Of a DNA stretch of 64,000 bases, positions 10,463-20,672 are shown piece after piece. How positions within the stretch are numbered: position 1 is the first letter of the stretch; every line of letters starts with the position of its first letter. Where the stretch lies: NCBI RefSeq assembly GCF_001425175.1, contig NZ_LMDV01000008.1, positions 541,410 to 605,409 on the forward strand, in the 5' to 3' direction. Position numbers and translations under genes: made by a program. The stretch is from Nocardioides sp. Root1257 (GTDB lineage Bacteria; Actinomycetota; Actinomycetes; Propionibacteriales; Nocardioidaceae). A model generated the notes under the pieces. The model saw only the letters and a program-made list of their open reading frames with translations, had not been told where the DNA came from and ran no database searches.

Positions 10463-11443
10463 TCAGAGCTTGCGTAGCCGGACGTAGCGGACCGAGTGGT
10501 CCCGGTCCTTGCGCAGCACGAGCGTCGCGCGGGATCGCGTCGGCAGGATGTTCTCGGCCAGGTTGGGGCCGTTGATGGTGTCCCAGATCCGGGTCGCCTC
10601 GGCGACGGCCTCGTCGGCCGAGAGCGCGCCGTACTTGGAGAAGTAGGACTCCGGGTCGCGGAAGGCCGTCTCGCGCAGGCGCAGGAAGCGCTCGACGTAC
10701 CAGTCGCGGATCTTGTCGCGGCCGGCGTCGACGTACACGGAGAAGTCGAAGAAGTCGCTCAGCGTCAGGCCGCTGCGGCCGTCCTCGCGCACCCGCGCGG
10801 GCTGGAGCACGTTGAGGCCCTCGATGATGACGATGTCGGGGCGCTTGACCACGACCTTCTCGCCGGGCAGCACGTCGTAGGTGAGGTGCGAGTAGACGGG
10901 TGCCTCGACCTCGTCCTTGCCGGACTTGATGTCGACGACGAACCGCATCAGGGCGCGGCGGTCGTAGGACTCCGGGAAGCCCTTGCGCTGGAGCAGGCCA
11001 CGGCGCTCGAGCTCGGCGTTGGGGTAGAGGAAGCCGTCGGTCGTCACCAGCGCGACGTTGGGGTGCTCGGGCCAGTGCGCCAGCATCTGCTGGAGCACGC
11101 GCGCGGTGGTCGACTTGCCGACCGCGACGGAGCCCGCGAGGCCGATCACGAACGGCGTGCGCGTCGGCTGCACCTGGTGGAGGAACTCCTCCTGCTGGCG
11201 GTACAGCCCGCCCGCCGCCTCGACGTACAGCGACAGCAGCCGGGACAGCGGCAGGTAGATCTGCTGGACCTCCTCGAGGTCGAGCTGGTCGCCCAGGCCG
11301 CGCAGGCGGCGGATCTCCTCGCCGGTGAGCGGGTTCTCCACCTCGGCCGCGAGCGCCGCCCACGCGGAGCGGTCGAGCTCGATGTACGGCGACGACTCCC
11401 GGGTGGGCTCGTCGGAGACACCCGGCCCGCCGTGGGAAGACAT
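10463..11443 (-). CDS. coaA: Pantothenate kinase, type I
   Basis: A 326-residue kinase for the first step of coenzyme A synthesis, pantothenate to 4-phosphopantothenate. The Walker A loop is [17 protein letters not shown]; the family regions [20 protein letters not shown] and [10 protein letters not shown] follow, and the protein ends [11 protein letters not shown]. Length is normal for bacterial CoaA. It is divergent from glmS, with only 66 bp between the two starts, so their promoters must be back to back. Confidence 0.97.
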   Translation of the reverse strand: MSSHGGPGVSDEPTRESSPYIELDRSAWAALAAEVENPLTGEEIRRLRGLGDQLDLEEVQQIYLPLSRLLSLYVEAAGGLYRQQEEFLHQVQPTRTPFVIGLAGSVAVGKSTTARVLQQMLAHWPEHPNVALVTTDGFLYPNAELERRGLLQRKGFPESYDRRALMRFVVDIKSGKDEVEAPVYSHLTYDVLPGEKVVVKRPDIVIIEGLNVLQPARVREDGRSGLTLSDFFDFSVYVDAGRDKIRDWYVERFLRLRETAFRDPESYFSKYGALSADEAVAEATRIWDTINGPNLAENILPTRSRATLVLRKDRDHSVRYVRLRKL

Positions 11444-11496
11444 GCGGGAGATTGTTGCAGCCGCCGTGCGCGGTCAAACCTCCGGTGCCCGGTCGA

Positions 11497-11502
11497 TACA
11501 GT
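11497..11502 (+). promoter_or_regulatory. Probable -10 element of glmS (leaderless)
   Basis: TACAGT ends 7 bases before the glmS ATG at 11510. There is no ribosome site between it and the ATG, so a leaderless transcript is likely. Confidence 0.45.
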
Positions 11503-11509
11503 GGCCCCC

Positions 11510-13354
<1,845 letters not shown>

Positions 13355-13361
13355 GGGTCCG

Positions 13362-13712
13362 ATGATCATCGGCGTCGGCATCGACGTGGTCGACATCGAG
13401 CGCTTCGGGGAGTCGCTGACCCGCACCCCCGGTCTCCGCGACCGGCTCTTCACGCCAGGAGAGGCCGGCCGGCCGCTGGCCTCGCTCGCTGCGCGGTTCG
13501 CCGCCAAGGAGGCGCTCGCCAAGGCCCTCGGCGCCCCCGTCGGTCTGCACTGGCACGACGCCGAGATCGTGTCCGAGTCGTCGGGACGTCCCCTCTTCGA
13601 GCTCCGCGGCTCCGTCCGTGCTCGCGCCGACGAGCTCGGTGTCGCCTCCGTGCACGTCTCGCTCTCCCACGACGCCGGCATCTCGTCGGCGGTGGTGGTC
13701 CTGGAGGGATAG
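13362..13712 (+). CDS. acpS: Holo-[acyl-carrier-protein] synthase
   Basis: A 116-residue AcpS that transfers 4-phosphopantetheine from CoA to apo-ACP. The two metal/CoA-binding signatures are present: [14 protein letters not shown] at the start and [16 protein letters not shown] at about residues 43-60. It directly follows glmS. An acyl carrier protein at 59.7 kb in this window is a possible client. Its TAG stop lies inside the left arm of a 14-bp inverted repeat. Confidence 0.95.
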   Translation: MIIGVGIDVVDIERFGESLTRTPGLRDRLFTPGEAGRPLASLAARFAAKEALAKALGAPVGLHWHDAEIVSESSGRPLFELRGSVRARADELGVASVHVSLSHDAGISSAVVVLEG

Positions 13713-13774
13713 TCCCCGGCAGGCCGACAGCTGTGACGAAGTGTCGTGTCGACAACGTCAGGGACTATCCCGCC
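13703..13774. terminator. Large imperfect inverted repeat overlapping the acpS stop
   Basis: Arms of 14 bp match 13 of 14: GGAGGGATAGTCCC (13703-13716) and GGGACTATCCCGCC (13761-13774), with 44 bp between. Inside, CGACA and TGTCG could extend the structure. It lies between acpS and the promoter region of the dockerin-amidase gene. A transcription terminator is the simplest reading; a boundary of an inserted segment is the alternative. Confidence 0.5.
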
Positions 13775-13945
13775 GGCCGCCGTCCACAGCAGCTCCCCAG
13801 GCCTGGGACCCACACCGGACACATGCCGTCCTGAATCGTTACAACCACGTCATCGGAACCGGTGTCGGACGGACGGTAAGCGAAACACTGCCGACTTAGC
13901 GTCCCCGTGCCCGGGTAGGTCCGGGCGCTGATGTGGGGAGGACAA

Positions 13946-15781
13946 GTGAAGAGACTGCAAGGGATGCGACTGTCCCTGATGGTCGTGACGGGCGTGTGCG
14001 CGACGTCGTTGGCCGTGGCGGCCGTCGGCGCGCCGGCTCGGTCCGACGAGCCGGCGCTGAGCGACCACGGCGCCTACCTGGCGCCGTACTACACGGCTGG
14101 GAACCTGACCGGCAACGACCAGATCGACAAGGCCGACCTGGACACGATCGTCGCGGCCATCGGCACCACGAGCAGCGACGACGGCTGGTCCGCAGTCTCC
14201 GCTGCCGACTACGACCACGACGGCGCGATCACGATGACCGACGTCGCCCAGCTGTCGCAGCGGATGCTGTACGACGACGGCCCGTTCCACCTCGTCGAGG
14301 CCTCGGCGCTCGAGATGCAGAAGGCCATGAACGCTGGCGTGATCACGTCGGTCAAGCTGACGCAGGAGTACCTCGACCGGATCGCGGCGTACGACAAGCT
14401 CACCGACACGGACCACGTCCGGGCGCTGAACTCGATCATCACGAGCGGCGGCCAGAAGGCCCTCGACGCGGCCGCCGAGAGCGACGCCTACCGTGCGGCG
14501 CACGGCGGGCCGCGCAGCATGATGGACGGGATCCCAGTGCTGCTCAAGGACAACTACGACACGAAGGACATGCCGACCTCCGCTGGCAACGGCAGCTGGA
14601 AGGACAACCAGACCGGCGCAGACGCGTTCATGGTCAACGAGCTGCGCAGCTCGGGTGCCGTGATCCTCGGCAAGGCGTCGCTCGACGAGTTCGCCCTCGG
14701 CTTCAGCTCCGAGTTCAGCACGCTCAGTGCGAAGGGCTCCTCGCTCCTCGTCGCCAGCCCGTACAACCTCTCGAAGACCGCGGGTGGCTCCAGCGGCGGC
14801 ACGGGTGCCTCGATCTCGGCCAACCTCGGCGCGATCGGGTTCGGCACCGACACGGGCGGCTCGATCCGGAACCCGTCCAGCTACAACCAGCTTGTCGGCA
14901 TCCGCCCGACGGTGGGTCTCACCAGCCGTGACGGCATCGTGCCGCTCGCACTCACGCAGGACACCGGTGGCCCGATCGCCCGGAGCGTCTCGGACGCCGC
15001 CGTCGCGCTCGACGAGGTCACCGGGGTGGACGCCAACGACCCGATCACCAGCGAGCAGACCGGCAAGGTCCCGACGTCGTACACCTCGTACCTCGACCCG
15101 ACAAGCCTGCAGGGCAAGCGGATCGGCTATGTGACGTCGATGGTCGGCTCCAACGCCACCACGGTCCGGCTCTTCAGCCAGGCTGTCGTCGACCTGACCG
15201 CCCAGGGCGCGACGGTCGTGCCGATCACGACCACGGCCCTGAACTCCACCCTCAGCGAGGGCAGCGGCAGCACCAACGAGTTCAAGCACGACCTGGACGT
15301 CTACATCACCAACCACCTCGACCCGGCGATCGGCGTGCGCAGCCTGCAGGCGCTCATCGACGACGGCTGGATGGTCCCGGGACGCGCGGCGTCGACGTAC
15401 GTCGGTCGCAACAATGTCACGACCGACACCTACAACACGTGGATCGCCACCCACACCACGGCGATCGCCAACGGCGAGACCGCGGTCAACACACTGATGG
15501 ACGACAACGACCTGGACGCCTTGGTCTACCCGACGGGCAACCCGTACGGCACGCAGGGCACCAACCTGCGGCTCAGCCCCAACACGGGCATGCCGGCAGT
15601 CACGGTGCCGATGGGCCAGGCGATCGCGGCCGACAACACCACCACGGGCGCCGGGGTCAACCTGGAGTTCCTCGGCAAGAGCTACACCGAAGGCCCGCTG
15701 ATCGGGCTGGCCTACTCCTACGAGCAGGCGACCAAGCACCGCACCACGCCCGCCCTCTACCCGGCACTGGGTGACGAGTGA
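13946..15781 (+). CDS. Secreted amidase with N-terminal dockerin-like domain
   Basis: About 611 residues. The GTG at 13946 is preferred over an upstream in-frame ATG at 13931 because GGGGAGGA sits just before it. A signal peptide covers residues 1-33. Residues about 52-108 contain two calcium-loop/F-hand units resembling a type I dockerin: GNDQIDKADLDTIVAAIG and DYDHDGAITMTDVAQLSQRM. Residues about 113-605 form an amidase-signature domain with the Ser-cis-Ser-Lys triad: Lys in PVLLKDNYD (about 201), the GGSSGGTGAS loop (about 280-289) and the nucleophile in TDTGGSIRNP (about 306). The substrate is unknown; such enzymes cleave amides or wall-related peptides. Its stop overlaps the start of the cohesin-like gene. 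Confidence 0.88.
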   Translation: MKRLQGMRLSLMVVTGVCATSLAVAAVGAPARSDEPALSDHGAYLAPYYTAGNLTGNDQIDKADLDTIVAAIGTTSSDDGWSAVSAADYDHDGAITMTDVAQLSQRMLYDDGPFHLVEASALEMQKAMNAGVITSVKLTQEYLDRIAAYDKLTDTDHVRALNSIITSGGQKALDAAAESDAYRAAHGGPRSMMDGIPVLLKDNYDTKDMPTSAGNGSWKDNQTGADAFMVNELRSSGAVILGKASLDEFALGFSSEFSTLSAKGSSLLVASPYNLSKTAGGSSGGTGASISANLGAIGFGTDTGGSIRNPSSYNQLVGIRPTVGLTSRDGIVPLALTQDTGGPIARSVSDAAVALDEVTGVDANDPITSEQTGKVPTSYTSYLDPTSLQGKRIGYVTSMVGSNATTVRLFSQAVVDLTAQGATVVPITTTALNSTLSEGSGSTNEFKHDLDVYITNHLDPAIGVRSLQALIDDGWMVPGRAASTYVGRNNVTTDTYNTWIATHTTAIANGETAVNTLMDDNDLDALVYPTGNPYGTQGTNLRLSPNTGMPAVTVPMGQAIAADNTTTGAGVNLEFLGKSYTEGPLIGLAYSYEQATKHRTTPALYPALGDE

Positions 15782-16938
15782 TGGCGCGCGGGACGAGCAA
15801 CGACGAGAGGCACGGGACGACGATGGAGACGGTGACGCACCGCAGGTGGGGCGCTCGGCCAGCCACGGCAGCGGCCGTGGGAGCCCTGGTGGCCCTGGGC
15901 ATCGGCGCGGCGGTCGCGATCCCCGGGGCCATGGCGAACGCCAACGAGCGCACCCTGACGGCGCCGACGGCGCTCGACGGGTTCAGCATCGAGACCTCGG
16001 CACCGGGCGCGGTCGTCGGTGACGAGGTCACGGTGACGGTCAAGGCGACCGCCGCCGCCGACCTCTACGCCTACGACCTGACCTTGGCGTACGACTCGCA
16101 CCTGCTGAAGTACGTCGACGACAGCGCGACCACGGACGTGTCGGGAGCGACGTACGCCACCGACCACGGCGGGACACTCAGCATCATCCACACCAAGCTG
16201 GGCTCCTCGCCGGCCGCTGACGGGGTCGTGACCCTGGCCTCGGTGACCTTCACCGGGCTCGCCAGCGGCGACTCGATGGTCGAGGCGACCGACCTGGTCG
16301 CCGTCACCAGCGCGGACAGCGCCAGCACGGAGTCGACGACGACCACCGACCTGGCGTCCGCACCGCTGAGCATCGGCAAGCTCCCGGCTCCGGTTGCGAC
16401 CTCCCCGGCGAGGATCGCCGCGACGGCCCGCGTGGGCAGCGTGCTGACCGCGAAGGTCCCGACCTGGGACCAGGACGGCGTCGCCACCGAGTACCAGTGG
16501 CTGGTGGGCGGGAGCGCCGTCGCGCGCGCGACCTCGGCGAGCTACCGACCGACCGTCGCCGACTACGGCAAGGCCGTGTCGGTGGTCGTCAGCGGCACCA
16601 AGAGCGACCACGTCACCGGGCAGAGCACGTCCGCGTCGGTCAAGGTCGGCAAGGCGGTCACCAGCACCTCGCTCGTGGCCGGCAAGAAGGTCGTCAAGGC
16701 CGGCAAGCAGGTCCGGGTCCGGGTGAAGGTCTCTGCCACCGGGGCGGTGCCGACCGGCAAGGTCGTCGTCACCCTCGCCGGCAAGCGGCTCCACCCGGCG
16801 GTCACCCTCAAGGGCGGTACCGCGACCTTCACCGTCACGGTGAAGGGCAAGAAGGGGGCACGTCACCTCGTGGTGGCGTACTCGCCGAGCAGTGCCTTCA
16901 CCGCCAGCACGGACAGCGTGAAGATCCGCCTGAAGTAG
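15781..16938 (+). CDS. Secreted protein with cohesin-like domain and Ig-like repeats
   Basis: About 385 residues. The ATG at 15781 overlaps the amidase stop (TGATG), giving translational coupling; an in-frame ATG at 15823 is the alternative start. A signal or anchor segment lies at about 28-52. Residues about 68-195 have the cohesin pattern: PGAVVGDEVTVTVKA, then DLYAYDLTLAYDSHLLKYVD, then GVVTLASVTFTG. A second domain (about 205-290, with WDQDGVATEYQWLVGG) and a C-terminal Lys-rich Ig-like domain (about 292-385) follow. No sortase motif is present. It is probably the binding partner of the dockerin-bearing amidase, holding it outside the cell; this pairing is inferred from domains and coupling. 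Confidence 0.8.
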   Translation: MARGTSNDERHGTTMETVTHRRWGARPATAAAVGALVALGIGAAVAIPGAMANANERTLTAPTALDGFSIETSAPGAVVGDEVTVTVKATAAADLYAYDLTLAYDSHLLKYVDDSATTDVSGATYATDHGGTLSIIHTKLGSSPAADGVVTLASVTFTGLASGDSMVEATDLVAVTSADSASTESTTTTDLASAPLSIGKLPAPVATSPARIAATARVGSVLTAKVPTWDQDGVATEYQWLVGGSAVARATSASYRPTVADYGKAVSVVVSGTKSDHVTGQSTSASVKVGKAVTSTSLVAGKKVVKAGKQVRVRVKVSATGAVPTGKVVVTLAGKRLHPAVTLKGGTATFTVTVKGKKGARHLVVAYSPSSAFTASTDSVKIRLK

Positions 16939-16974
16939 CACCCGTCTCGTGCCCCCGGCCTCGGACTCAGGTCC

Positions 16975-16980
16975 TAGGTT
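16975..16980 (+). promoter_or_regulatory. Probable -10 element of nnr (leaderless)
   Basis: TAGGTT ends 6 bases before the ATG at 16987. This suggests that nnr has its own leaderless promoter and does not depend on read-through from the cohesin-like gene. Confidence 0.45.
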
Positions 16981-16986
16981 GGGGGC

Positions 16987-18357
16987 ATGAGGCGTGCACA
17001 CACGGTGGAGCAGGTGCGGGCGGCCGAGGCCGAGCTGATGCGCAGCCTGCCGGAGGGTGCGCTGATGCAGCGGGCGGCGGCCGGCCTGGCGTACGCCGTG
17101 CTCGACCTGCTCGGCTCGGCGTACGGCCGGCGGGTGCTGCTGCTCGTGGGGTCGGGCGACAACGGCGGGGACGCGTTGTACGCCGGCGCGCTGCTGGCGC
17201 GGCGCGGGGTGCAGGTCGAGGCGTGGCTGCTCTCGGACCACGCCCACGAGCGCGGGATCGCGGCGCTGCGGGCCGCGGGGGGACGACTCACGACCCGACC
17301 GGACCGACCCGAGGTGGTGGTCGACGGGATCGTCGGGATCGGCGGCCGTCCGGGGCTGCGGGCCGAGGCGCACGAGGCGCTCGCGGCGGTCGAGGGGGTC
17401 CCGGTGGTCGCGGTGGACGTCCCCAGCGGCGTCGACGTCGACACCGGCGAGCTCGACGGACCGCACGTGACCGCGGCCGTCACGGTCACCTTCGGCACCC
17501 ACAAGGTCGCGCACCTGGTCGACCCCGCAGCCGCAGCCGCCGGCGTCGTCCACCTCGTCGACATCGGGCTCGACCTGCCCGAAGCGGCGGTCGAGGCCCT
17601 TCAGCCCGAGGACGTCGCGGCACTGCTGCCGCGGCCGGCACCGGACGCCCAGAAGTACGTGCGCGGCGTCGTCGGCGTGCGCGCGGGGTCCGCCGAGTAC
17701 CCCGGCGCCGCGCTGCTCAGCGTCGCGGGCGCCAACAGCGGCCTGTGCGGGATGGTCCGCTACGTCGGCGCCGCGTCCGACACGGTCCGCGAGGTCCACC
17801 CGGAGGTGGTCGGCGCCGGCCGGGTGCAGGCGTGGGTCGTCGGCTCCGGCGGTGGCGAGCACGCGGGCGACGAGCTCGCGACCGCCCGTGAGGACCGGGT
17901 CCCGCTCGTGATCGACGCCGATGCGCTCGCCCACGTCACCGGCCCGCAGCCGAGCGACACGATCCTCACGCCACACGCCGGCGAGCTGGCCGCCCTGCTC
18001 GGCATCGACCGTGACGACGTCGAGGCCCGGCCGCTCCACCACGCGCGACAGGCGGCCACGACGTACGGCTGCGTGGTGCTGCTCAAGGGGCGCCACACCC
18101 TGGTCGCCACCCCGGACGGCCGGGTGCGAGCCACGACCACCGGCACGCCATGGCTGGCCACGGCCGGTGCGGGGGACGTGCTGGGGGGACTGGTCGGTGC
18201 GCTGCTGGCGGCCGGCCTGGCGCCGTACGACGCGGCCTCGGTCGGATCCTGGCTGCACGGGGCCGCGGCGACCCTCGCGGGTCGGGGTGGGCCCCTGGTC
18301 GCGAGCGAGGTCGCGGCGTCCATCTCGGCGGCCGTCCGGAGCCTCCCGACCCCCTGA
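16987..18357 (+). CDS. nnr: Bifunctional NAD(P)H-hydrate epimerase / ADP-dependent dehydratase
   Basis: A 456-residue two-domain repair enzyme. The N-terminal YjeF-type epimerase domain (about 1-210) has VGSGDNGGDALYAG and VPSGVDVDTGEL. The C-terminal ribokinase-fold dehydratase (about 220-455) has ILTPHAGELAALLG and the catalytic loop WLATAGAGDVLGGL. Together they restore NADH and NADPH from their hydrated, inactive forms. Its stop lies 16 bp before alr. In many actinobacteria this gene follows glmS-acpS directly; here two secreted-protein genes separate them. Confidence 0.95.
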   Translation: MRRAHTVEQVRAAEAELMRSLPEGALMQRAAAGLAYAVLDLLGSAYGRRVLLLVGSGDNGGDALYAGALLARRGVQVEAWLLSDHAHERGIAALRAAGGRLTTRPDRPEVVVDGIVGIGGRPGLRAEAHEALAAVEGVPVVAVDVPSGVDVDTGELDGPHVTAAVTVTFGTHKVAHLVDPAAAAAGVVHLVDIGLDLPEAAVEALQPEDVAALLPRPAPDAQKYVRGVVGVRAGSAEYPGAALLSVAGANSGLCGMVRYVGAASDTVREVHPEVVGAGRVQAWVVGSGGGEHAGDELATAREDRVPLVIDADALAHVTGPQPSDTILTPHAGELAALLGIDRDDVEARPLHHARQAATTYGCVVLLKGRHTLVATPDGRVRATTTGTPWLATAGAGDVLGGLVGALLAAGLAPYDAASVGSWLHGAAATLAGRGGPLVASEVAASISAAVRSLPTP

Positions 18358-18373
18358 TGGGACAATTGACGGC

Positions 18374-19504
18374 ATGAGCCCCCTGCCGGTCGCGCGCGCC
18401 GAGATCGTCGTCGATCTCGCGGCGATCCGGCACAACGTCCGCACGCTGCGCGAGTTGACCGGCGTGCAGATGATGACGGTGGTCAAGGCGGACGGCTACG
18501 GGCACGGCATGGTCGAGGTGGCGCGCGCGGCCCGGGGGGCCGGCTCCGAGTGGATCGGGGTCGCCACGATCGACGAGGCGCTCGCCCTCCGCGAGGCCGG
18601 CGACACCGGACGCCTGCTCTGCTGGCTGACCGTCCCGGGCGAGGACCACGCCGCAGCGATCGCCGCCGATGTCGACCTCACGGCGTACTCCGTTGCCGAG
18701 CTCCACGAGATCGAGGACGCCGCCGGTCAGGTCGGCCGGCCCGCGCGCCTGCAGCTGAAGGTCGACACCGGTCTCTCGCGGGGCGGCGCCCCGATGGACA
18801 CCTGGTCCGACGTCGTCGCCGCGGCCGCCGCGGGTGAGCGCGACGGCACCTTGGCCGTCACCGGCGTCTGGTCACACCTCGCGGCGAGCGACGAGCCCGA
18901 CCACCCCGCCAACGACGCCCAGGAGGCCGTCTTCCGCGAGGCCCTCGACATCGCCGCGGCCGCCGGGCTGCGCCCGGAGGTCCGCCACCTCGCCAACTCG
19001 GCGGGTGCGATCCTGCGGCCGTCCGCCCGCTTCGACCTGGTGCGCGTCGGGCTCGCGTCGTACGGCCTCGACCCGGCGCCGGGGCACACCCCCGACCTCG
19101 GGCTGCGGCCCGCGATGACCGTGCGGGCCACGCTCGCGCAGACCAAGCCGCTCGCCGCCGGCGCCTCCGTCTCCTACGGCCACACCTGGACCGCGGAGAC
19201 CCCCACCACGGTCGGCCTGGTGCCGGTCGGGTACGCCGACGGCGTGCCTCGCCACGCCAGCAACGTCGCCCAGGTGCTCGTCGACGGCAAGCGCCGGGCG
19301 ATCCGCGGCCGGGTGTGCATGGACCAGTTCGTCGTCGACCTGGACGGCGACCTGCCGTCAGCGGGCCGCGACGTGGTGCTCTTCGGGCCGGGGACGGACG
19401 GGGAGCCGACCGCCCAGGACTGGGCCGAGGCCAGCGGCACCATCTCCTACGAGATCGTCACCCGAGTCGGGGGGCGCATGAGCCGGAGGTACGTCGACAA
19501 GTGA
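18374..19504 (+). CDS. alr: Alanine racemase
   Basis: A 376-residue PLP enzyme producing D-alanine for peptidoglycan. The PLP-binding Lys lies in MTVVKADGYGHG (about residue 40). The second catalytic region is SVSYGHTWTAETPT (Tyr), with GYADGVPR and RGRVCMDQFVVD after it. GACAAT, 8 to 13 bases before the ATG, could be a -10 element of a leaderless promoter. It is followed by the hydrolase and the GNAT-TsaE gene, matching the actinobacterial alr-hydrolase-tsaE order. Confidence 0.96.
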   Translation: MSPLPVARAEIVVDLAAIRHNVRTLRELTGVQMMTVVKADGYGHGMVEVARAARGAGSEWIGVATIDEALALREAGDTGRLLCWLTVPGEDHAAAIAADVDLTAYSVAELHEIEDAAGQVGRPARLQLKVDTGLSRGGAPMDTWSDVVAAAAAGERDGTLAVTGVWSHLAASDEPDHPANDAQEAVFREALDIAAAAGLRPEVRHLANSAGAILRPSARFDLVRVGLASYGLDPAPGHTPDLGLRPAMTVRATLAQTKPLAAGASVSYGHTWTAETPTTVGLVPVGYADGVPRHASNVAQVLVDGKRRAIRGRVCMDQFVVDLDGDLPSAGRDVVLFGPGTDGEPTAQDWAEASGTISYEIVTRVGGRMSRRYVDK

Positions 19505-19580
19505 GTGAGCGCAGCGAGCTCATCATCGAGCGCAGAGTGTCCGGTGCCTCATGTGCGCACGGAGCGAAGCGAGTACGCGC
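19505..19580. repeat. Repetitive spacer of GAGCGCAGCGAG-type words
   Basis: This 76-bp spacer between alr and the hydrolase contains repeated related words: GAGCGCAGCGAG, GAGCGCAGAG and GGAGCGAAGCGAG. Partly self-complementary ends (ATGTGCG near 19550 with CGCAT at 19578-19582) could form a hairpin. Similar words occur around 37065-37100 (CTCGCTGCGCTCG). It looks like one of the short dispersed GC-rich elements often seen between genes in this group; copy number cannot be judged here. Confidence 0.4.
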
Positions 19581-20672
19581 ATGAGTGTTCGTGGACGGGT
19601 GATCGGTGCGGTCACCGTCGGCGCGGTGGGCCTCGCGGCCGCCGGCGCGGGCGTGGGCGTCAACCGGCAGCGCAAGCGCATCGCCCGGAGGGCGCCGGAC
19701 GACGTACCGGCGTTCGGCTCGCTGCACTCCGCGCCGATCACGGTGGTCGCCGCCGACGGCACGCCGCTGCACGTGGAGGTCGACGAGCCCGAGCTGCCGG
19801 CGAAGGGGCGGTCGCGCAAGGCCAAGCCACCGCTGACGGTGATCTTCGCCCACGGCTACGCCCTGGAGCTGGACTGCTGGCACTTCCAGCGCGAGCACTT
19901 CAGGAGCGCGCGCGGGCGCGGCCAGGTCCGCACCGTCTTCTACGACCAGCGCTCGCACGGCCGCTCCGGTCGCTCGCCGCTGGGAAACGCCACCATCGAG
20001 CAGCTCGGCAGCGACCTGCTCGCCGTGATGGACGCCGTCGCGCCGGAGGGGCCGGTCGTGGTGGTCGGTCACTCCATGGGCGGGATGACCGTGGTCGCGC
20101 TCGCGGAGCAGCACCCCGAGCTGTTCGGCGACCGCGTGGTCGGCACGGCGCTGATCTCGACCACCGCGGGTGGGCTGGAGCCCAGCCGGATCCTCTTCCC
20201 AATGGTCCCGGCGTGGGGGAGCGCCGGCCCCGTCGGCCGCACGATCTCCACGCTGGCCCGCACCCACAGGATCGTCGACGGCGTCCGCAAGGTCGGGCGC
20301 GACGTGGCGCTGGTCGCCACCGCCAACCTCGCCTTCGGCGACGACGTGCCGGGCAGCTACGTCGAGTTCGTCGACCGGATGCTGTCGGCGACGCCGTTCG
20401 AGGTGGTCGCCGAGTTCTTCCCGGGCTTCTCGTCGCTCGACAAGTTCGACGCGGTCGAGGTGCTGGCGAAGGTGCCGACCGTGGTCATCTGCGGCACCGA
20501 GGACAAGCTGACCTCGATCGGGCACAGCCGCAAGCTCCAGGCGCGGATCGACGGCTCGACGCTGCTCGAGTGCCACGGCGCGGGCCACATGGTGATCCTG
20601 GAGCGGCACTCCGAGGTCAACGGCGAGCTGGACCGCCTGCTCGCCGCCACCGGGGCCGAGGACGCCCGGTGA
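19581..20672 (+). CDS. Alpha/beta-hydrolase
   Basis: About 363 residues. The ATG at 19581 is preferred over an ATG at 19551, which lies in the repetitive spacer. The N-terminus has a hydrophobic segment (about 5-25). The alpha/beta-hydrolase core shows the nucleophile elbow VVVGHSMGGMTVVAL, a late acidic residue in CGTEDKLTS and the catalytic His in CHGAGHMVILE; the family HG motif is FAHGYALELD. Proteins like this commonly sit between alr and tsaE in actinobacteria, but the substrate is unknown. Its stop overlaps the GTG of the next gene. Confidence 0.9.
   Translation: MSVRGRVIGAVTVGAVGLAAAGAGVGVNRQRKRIARRAPDDVPAFGSLHSAPITVVAADGTPLHVEVDEPELPAKGRSRKAKPPLTVIFAHGYALELDCWHFQREHFRSARGRGQVRTVFYDQRSHGRSGRSPLGNATIEQLGSDLLAVMDAVAPEGPVVVVGHSMGGMTVVALAEQHPELFGDRVVGTALISTTAGGLEPSRILFPMVPAWGSAGPVGRTISTLARTHRIVDGVRKVGRDVALVATANLAFGDDVPGSYVEFVDRMLSATPFEVVAEFFPGFSSLDKFDAVEVLAKVPTVVICGTEDKLTSIGHSRKLQARIDGSTLLECHGAGHMVILERHSEVNGELDRLLAATGAEDAR

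Noticed and set aside
15757..18486. 909-codon minus-strand frame over the cohesin-like gene and nnr
   Set aside because: nnr is unmistakable on the plus strand, and the antisense translation is Arg/Gly/Val repeats.
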